From positions 19,139,879-19,203,878 of the forward strand of contig NC_037257.1 of assembly GCF_000002425.4 (NCBI RefSeq): DNA of 64,000 bases. The letters are read 5' to 3'. A program made the translations under genes and the position numbers. Each line of letters opens with the position of its first letter. The first letter of the stretch is position 1. Positions 59,756-64,000 of this stretch are shown piece by piece. The notes beneath the pieces are model-generated. The model saw only the letters and a program-made list of their open reading frames with translations, ran no database searches and was not told the DNA's origin. The DNA is from Physcomitrium patens (Eukaryota > Streptophyta > Bryopsida > Funariales > Funariaceae).

Positions 59756-62700
59756 AAGCTATTGTTGAATTGGCTTAGGTTTATGAAGATGTTGTTGATG
59801 AAACTCCTGTACCTTTTGCGACCCATTGACAAGATTTTCAGCTGGCTCCCACATTTGCTCATTAATATCGTAGCCGCACCAATGAACAAGATACTCCAAC
59901 TTGTCCCACCTTCGCCATGAATCCAGTACCTTTTCAACCTCGTATTCTTCATGGTTCTCGATCTCAATACTAGATGGCAGACATTGCACTCTTCCAGAAA
60001 AAGACGACTCTCAATAAGGCTCCAACAGAAAAACATGAAAGACTGGATGTACCTTCATAGAAGCCGGTAATTCCAGACGATACCCCACTAGATTGATTTG
60101 CTTCTAGATGATAAATGGTCCCAATCTTCGATAGTCTAACTTATCACATGGACGCTTGGTCTTGATATTCCGTCGAAGAAGCCATGCTTTATCTCCAATT
60201 TTGAAAGTAGGTGCTTGATTCCGAAATCTATCTCCAGACGCCTTATAGGATTCTTGAGCGGATTATAATTGAAGCTTCAACATATTTTGAAGCTCTGATA
60301 GTTGTTTCGCAAATCCTTCAACTGTTGGATTGTTATTTATTGACGGACTCAATAAATCAAGCTTCGGATGATATCCATAGTTGAAAAAGGATGGTGTGTA
60401 TTGAGTTGACGCATGGAGGGTGTTGTTATATGCAAACTCGGCTAGCGGTAGATATGCAGTCCAATCGTCATGCTAATAGTTGATGTTGCATCGTAAGTAT
60501 TGTTCCAAGACTTAGTTCACCTGTTCTCTTTGGCCGTCAGTTTGAGGATGAAAAGCTGAAGAAAGCTTGATATCCACCTTCAGTATCTCAAAGAGAGATC
60601 TCCAAAACTTTGATACGAATTGGGTTCCTCGATCTGATATGATATCATCTGATAGTCCATGATATTGATACACATTATTGAGAAAGAGTCTTGCTGTGAC
60701 TTCACTGGACAATGTCTTTTTACAAGGGACAAAGTGTGCCATCTTTGTAAGCCGATCTACCACGACAAAGATGCTGTCAAATGAGTTTGATGATGGCAGG
60801 TCCGTGATGAAGTCCATGGAAACTGAAGACCATGGTCGACGTAGAATCAGTAATGGCTGTAGGAGTCCATAAGGGCAATGCCAAGGATTCTTGGATCTTG
60901 AACAGATGTCGCAGGAGAGGACAAAATCTTTCACATCCTTCCACATTTGGGGCCACCAAAAATCTCGAGAAATAAACTCGAAGGTCTTGTTAATTCCAAA
61001 ATATCCCGCAGCTAAAAAATCGTGGCGAGATTGAAGAACTCGGAGTCGTGCTGGTCCTTTTGGGATATACAACCACTCTTCAAAGTATAAAAGATCTCCC
61101 TCCACCTTGAACTTGTCGTCATTGGTACACTGCTTAATATCAATGGCTACTGAATCTTCAATGGTCACGGTACGTACCTGATTGAAGAAATCAACATCAA
61201 TTGATACAATAATAGTACAAAGCTAAAATTGCTCTGGCTTCAACAATGTCGTACATTCTTGATCAAACGCTGCTTTTCTAGCCTTTGGTATAAGATACGA
61301 TCTCCTTGATAAGGCATCAGATAGTCCTTATTGCTTTCTAGGTCGATAAGTGATAACAAAATCAAACCTAGATAGCTACATATTCGATCGAGCTTGACGT
61401 TGATGTAGAACTCGAGCCGACATGAAATACTCCAAATTCTTGTGATCTGTATATACGATCACTGGGTGTGCAGCTCCTTCAAGAAAGTAATGCCATTCTT
61501 GGAAAGAATCCACTATAGCAAGAAGTTTCTTATCGTGGATCTCATAATTGATTTCAGTAGTAGAGAACTTTCGAGAATAGAATGCAACCGGATGGAACTT
61601 CTTGTCTTCTCCCATTTGTGAAAGTACAGCTCCCAAAGCAAAATCCGAAGCATCAGTTTCCAAATAAAAGGCCTTTATAAAGTCTGGATGTACCAAAATT
61701 GGAGCCATAGTAAATGCGGTCTTCAAGTCTTGAAATGCCTTCTGCGCTAGAGGTCCCCATTCTAGCTTATCCTTGCATGTCAACCAAGTGAGAAGAGCAG
61801 CAACTTGAGAGTAATTCTTCATGAGGATCTGATAGAAGTTAGCAAAACCAAGAAAGAATTGTACATCTCTAACCGCCGTTGGAACCTCCCAGAACACGAT
61901 TGCTTCTACCTTCTTGGGGTCCATCTTCAAGCCTTCCGTAGTCGCAATGAACCCCTGAAATTCCATCTCTATTTGGTAAAATAAATACTTCTCCAATTTG
62001 GCATATAGTCCTCGCTCGCATAGTTTCTTCAAGACCAAACGAACGTGCTTTTCATGCTCTTCCTCGTTTTTGGAAAATATCAAAATATCATCCAAATAGA
62101 TGATAACAAAATCATCAAGGTACTCTCAAAAAATATCATTCATCATATGTTGAAAGACCGTTGGAGCATTGGTAAGACCAAAGGGCATGACATTATACTC
62201 AAAATGGCCATACCTTACACGGAACGCTGTCTTTCACTCATCTCTTTCCTTGATTCGTACGAGGTTGTAAGCTCTCCTTAGATCAATTTTTGTAAAGATC
62301 CTTGCACATCCAAGTTGTTCTAAGAGACCAAAAATCAAGGGTAACGGATAATAATTCTTCTTTGTTACCTTGTTGAGGCCTCAATAGTCTATGCACATCT
62401 GCAATGAGCCGTCTTTCTTCTTTACAAATAAGATGGGTGCTCCAACTAATGATTTTGAATGACGGATGAAGTTCTTGGCTAGATTCTCATCGATGTACTT
62501 CCGCAATTTTGCCAACTCCATCTGCGATAGATTGTAGGTTGGGCCAAAAAGCAATTGTACTCCTTCTTGCAAGTCTATGGTGGAATCATATGGTCAGTGT
62601 TTCCGTAGCATGTCGGCATTCTTCTTTTGAAACACGTCTTTAAAATCCTTATATTGCTCAGGTATTTTTACTGTCGAGATCTTCTCCCTAGTAGTTGGAG

Positions 62701-63271
62701 CCGCATAAATGACAAATGGCGAACCTTCCTTTGACAATCTTATAAATGCTCTTGCTCCAAAGGATAAAGATTTTTTTATTCGGGGTTTTCTACTAGGCTT
62801 GCTCTTGGGTGGTTTTGTGGAAAAGGTCATCTTTCCCAACTTCCAATCTATAGATGGGTTATGCTTTTCCAACCAGGAAAGACCAAGAATAACAGGATTT
62901 GATGGGGTTCTAGTAATATTGAAAATAATATGACTACTATGGCCCTTAAACGTCACTTCTATAGGTTTTGATTCATGGGTGACACTACCAGACAATAAAG
63001 GTCGCCCATCTATGACCTCAACGTGAACAGGTTTGGATTTTTGTACTAAAAAGATCTTTTGACACTTTACAAATTCTTCGTCTAAGAAACAAGCAGATGC
63101 TCTTGAATCTAATAATGCTAAGGTTCTCAGTTTTTAAGGGCCAATAAGCAAAGGGATTGTAAAGCAAAGGGCAGGTTGAGCGGAAAGAAAGGAACTTGGT
63201 TGTTGTTGCGATATTTCACTGTCCAGTCGCACGGTTCCTATTGTGGCTGAGCATCCTCGTTTTCCTGAACA
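59756..63271 (-). pseudogene. pol of A3
   Basis: All readable parts stay in one frame from protease to chromodomain. RT contains YLDDILIFSKN near 62090-62105, RNase H ETDASDFALGAVLSQMGEDK near 61610-61660, integrase core MDFITDLPSSNS and SDRGTQFVSKFW near 60600-60820, chromodomain [20 protein letters not shown] near 59885-59945, end PIQQ-stop at 59759. In the zinc region the second His is Tyr (AAGYFG). Stops at the places corresponding to A2 31270 and 31639 are shared; others are private (for example TGA before EYLDDF near 62130). Confidence 0.92.
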
Positions 63272-64000
63272 AACGCGCCCCTAGAATTGACAATATGTCA
63301 ATTTTGCTTCTTGAGGCAGTTTCTAACTTTGTGGCCTTCTTCACCGCAATACAAGCATAGACCTTCTTCCATGCGCCGCTTTTTTTCTTCTAGAGTAAGA
63401 GATTTGACACGTATCGCATCAATTTGCATGTCTTCTACCTCTGAATGTGAATTCACACTGCTTGCCGACATAGTTGAGGCGTGGCGAACCATATATTGTC
63501 TTGAACGTTGGTCTTGGCAATGTTGGAATAGGCGATTATCACACTTCACAACTTGGCTAATAGCTTCGTTGAGCATTTGCGGATCAGGAAGAGTTAACAG
63601 CAAATCCTTCACATCATCCCTTAAACTCCAATAGAATTGACTCATCAACACTTCTTCATCTCAATTGATGTCACATGCTAATTGCCTGAAGTCCGATGCC
63701 TAGACTGATGTAGAGCGCATCCCTTATCGTAATGACCGGATCTTTGTTGTAGTCCATCGAACCTTGTCATGTTCACCAAATGCTTCCGCAAATGCATCTA
63801 AAAAGGTTTCAAAGTTGTTTAGTATGGACGATCATTTTTCAAACAAAGGAGCATACCATGATAGGGCTTGCTCTGTAAGTAAGGTTCCAACAAGCCTAAC
63901 ACATGACTCCTCCATTGGATAGCGTTTGGACTGTAAAATTGTTATCAACCTGATTTTATTGACGAATCTTTGAAACTTGGAACGCGTACCATCGAACTTG
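63238..64000 (-). pseudogene. gag of A3, N-terminus off the edge
   Basis: Runs from KFDGTRSKFQRFVNK at the edge to the natural stop at 63238-63240. Zinc knuckle CLYCGEEGHKVRNC near 63312-63353. Stops: TGA in FEK-SSILNN, the TAA in RSLR-GMRS shared with A2, two more near 63660-63705 and one just after the zinc knuckle near 63297. The overlap with pol contains GGAAAAC at 63259-63265. Confidence 0.9.

Larger units (their letters stand above)
58927..64000 (-). mobile_element. Chromovirus copy A3, 3' part, off the right edge
   Basis: Minus strand: gag (63238 to the edge), pol in the -1 frame, chromodomain, ORF3, polypurine tract, 3' LTR (58927-59223). Close to A2 throughout and with three nonsense codons in common with it. 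Inserted in the protease of element C. Its 5' LTR and primer site are outside the window. Confidence 0.94.

Overview
ORGANISM. The window is land-plant nuclear DNA, most likely from a moss (a Physcomitrium/Funaria-type genome). Reasons: the only clear host gene is a homeodomain-leucine zipper class I (HD-Zip I) transcription factor with plant introns, plant promoters and poly(A) signals. The rest is AT-rich DNA filled with chromodomain Ty3/Gypsy elements, plus other Gypsy families and one Ty1/Copia element, in nested and mutated copies. The species call is inference from sequence style.

LAYOUT. 1-2181: minus-strand chromovirus copy A1, cut by the left edge, inserted in the integrase of an older plus-strand chromovirus B1 (2182 to about 3900). 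3900-10900: mostly AT-rich intergenic DNA with microsatellites. 10900-19300: a higher-GC island with the HD-Zip I gene (14498-16233, three exons, two upstream ORFs). 19300-26900: very AT-rich, holding a decayed minus-strand chromovirus H1 (about 24690-26470). 26921-32967: full-length chromovirus A2 with both LTRs and a GTAAG target duplication. 33000-47030: layered retroelement fossils (LTR-like R1 copies, Gypsy remnant E, an old A-family copy A4 at 37.8-41.95 kb, a protease-bearing remnant F). 47040-50700: an LTR of another family (G) and several tandem repeats. 50700-58926: Gypsy element C, split by a near-complete Copia element D (52476-57541) and cut by chromovirus copy A3 (58927-64000, minus, off the right edge).

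HOW IT FITS TOGETHER. Three A copies, the older A4, and the sister copies B1 and H1 can be compared inside one window. Traits seen in more than one copy are: (1) gag and pol in overlapping -1 frames; (2) an extra ORF between the chromodomain and the polypurine tract, which I call ORF3; (3) perfect heat-shock-element arrays in the LTRs; (4) an 11-nt motif about 32 nt below the LTR TATA box whose reverse complement lies 2 nt after the 5' LTR, the arrangement expected for Tf1/sushi-type self-primed reverse transcription. A tRNA-iMet-like site lies 24 nt further on. A1 is the best preserved (one gag stop; visible pol fully open). A2 and A3 share three premature stops, so they probably come from an already defective source. 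The Copia element carries a primer site that matches the anticodon arm of initiator tRNA-Met (Hemivirus-like).
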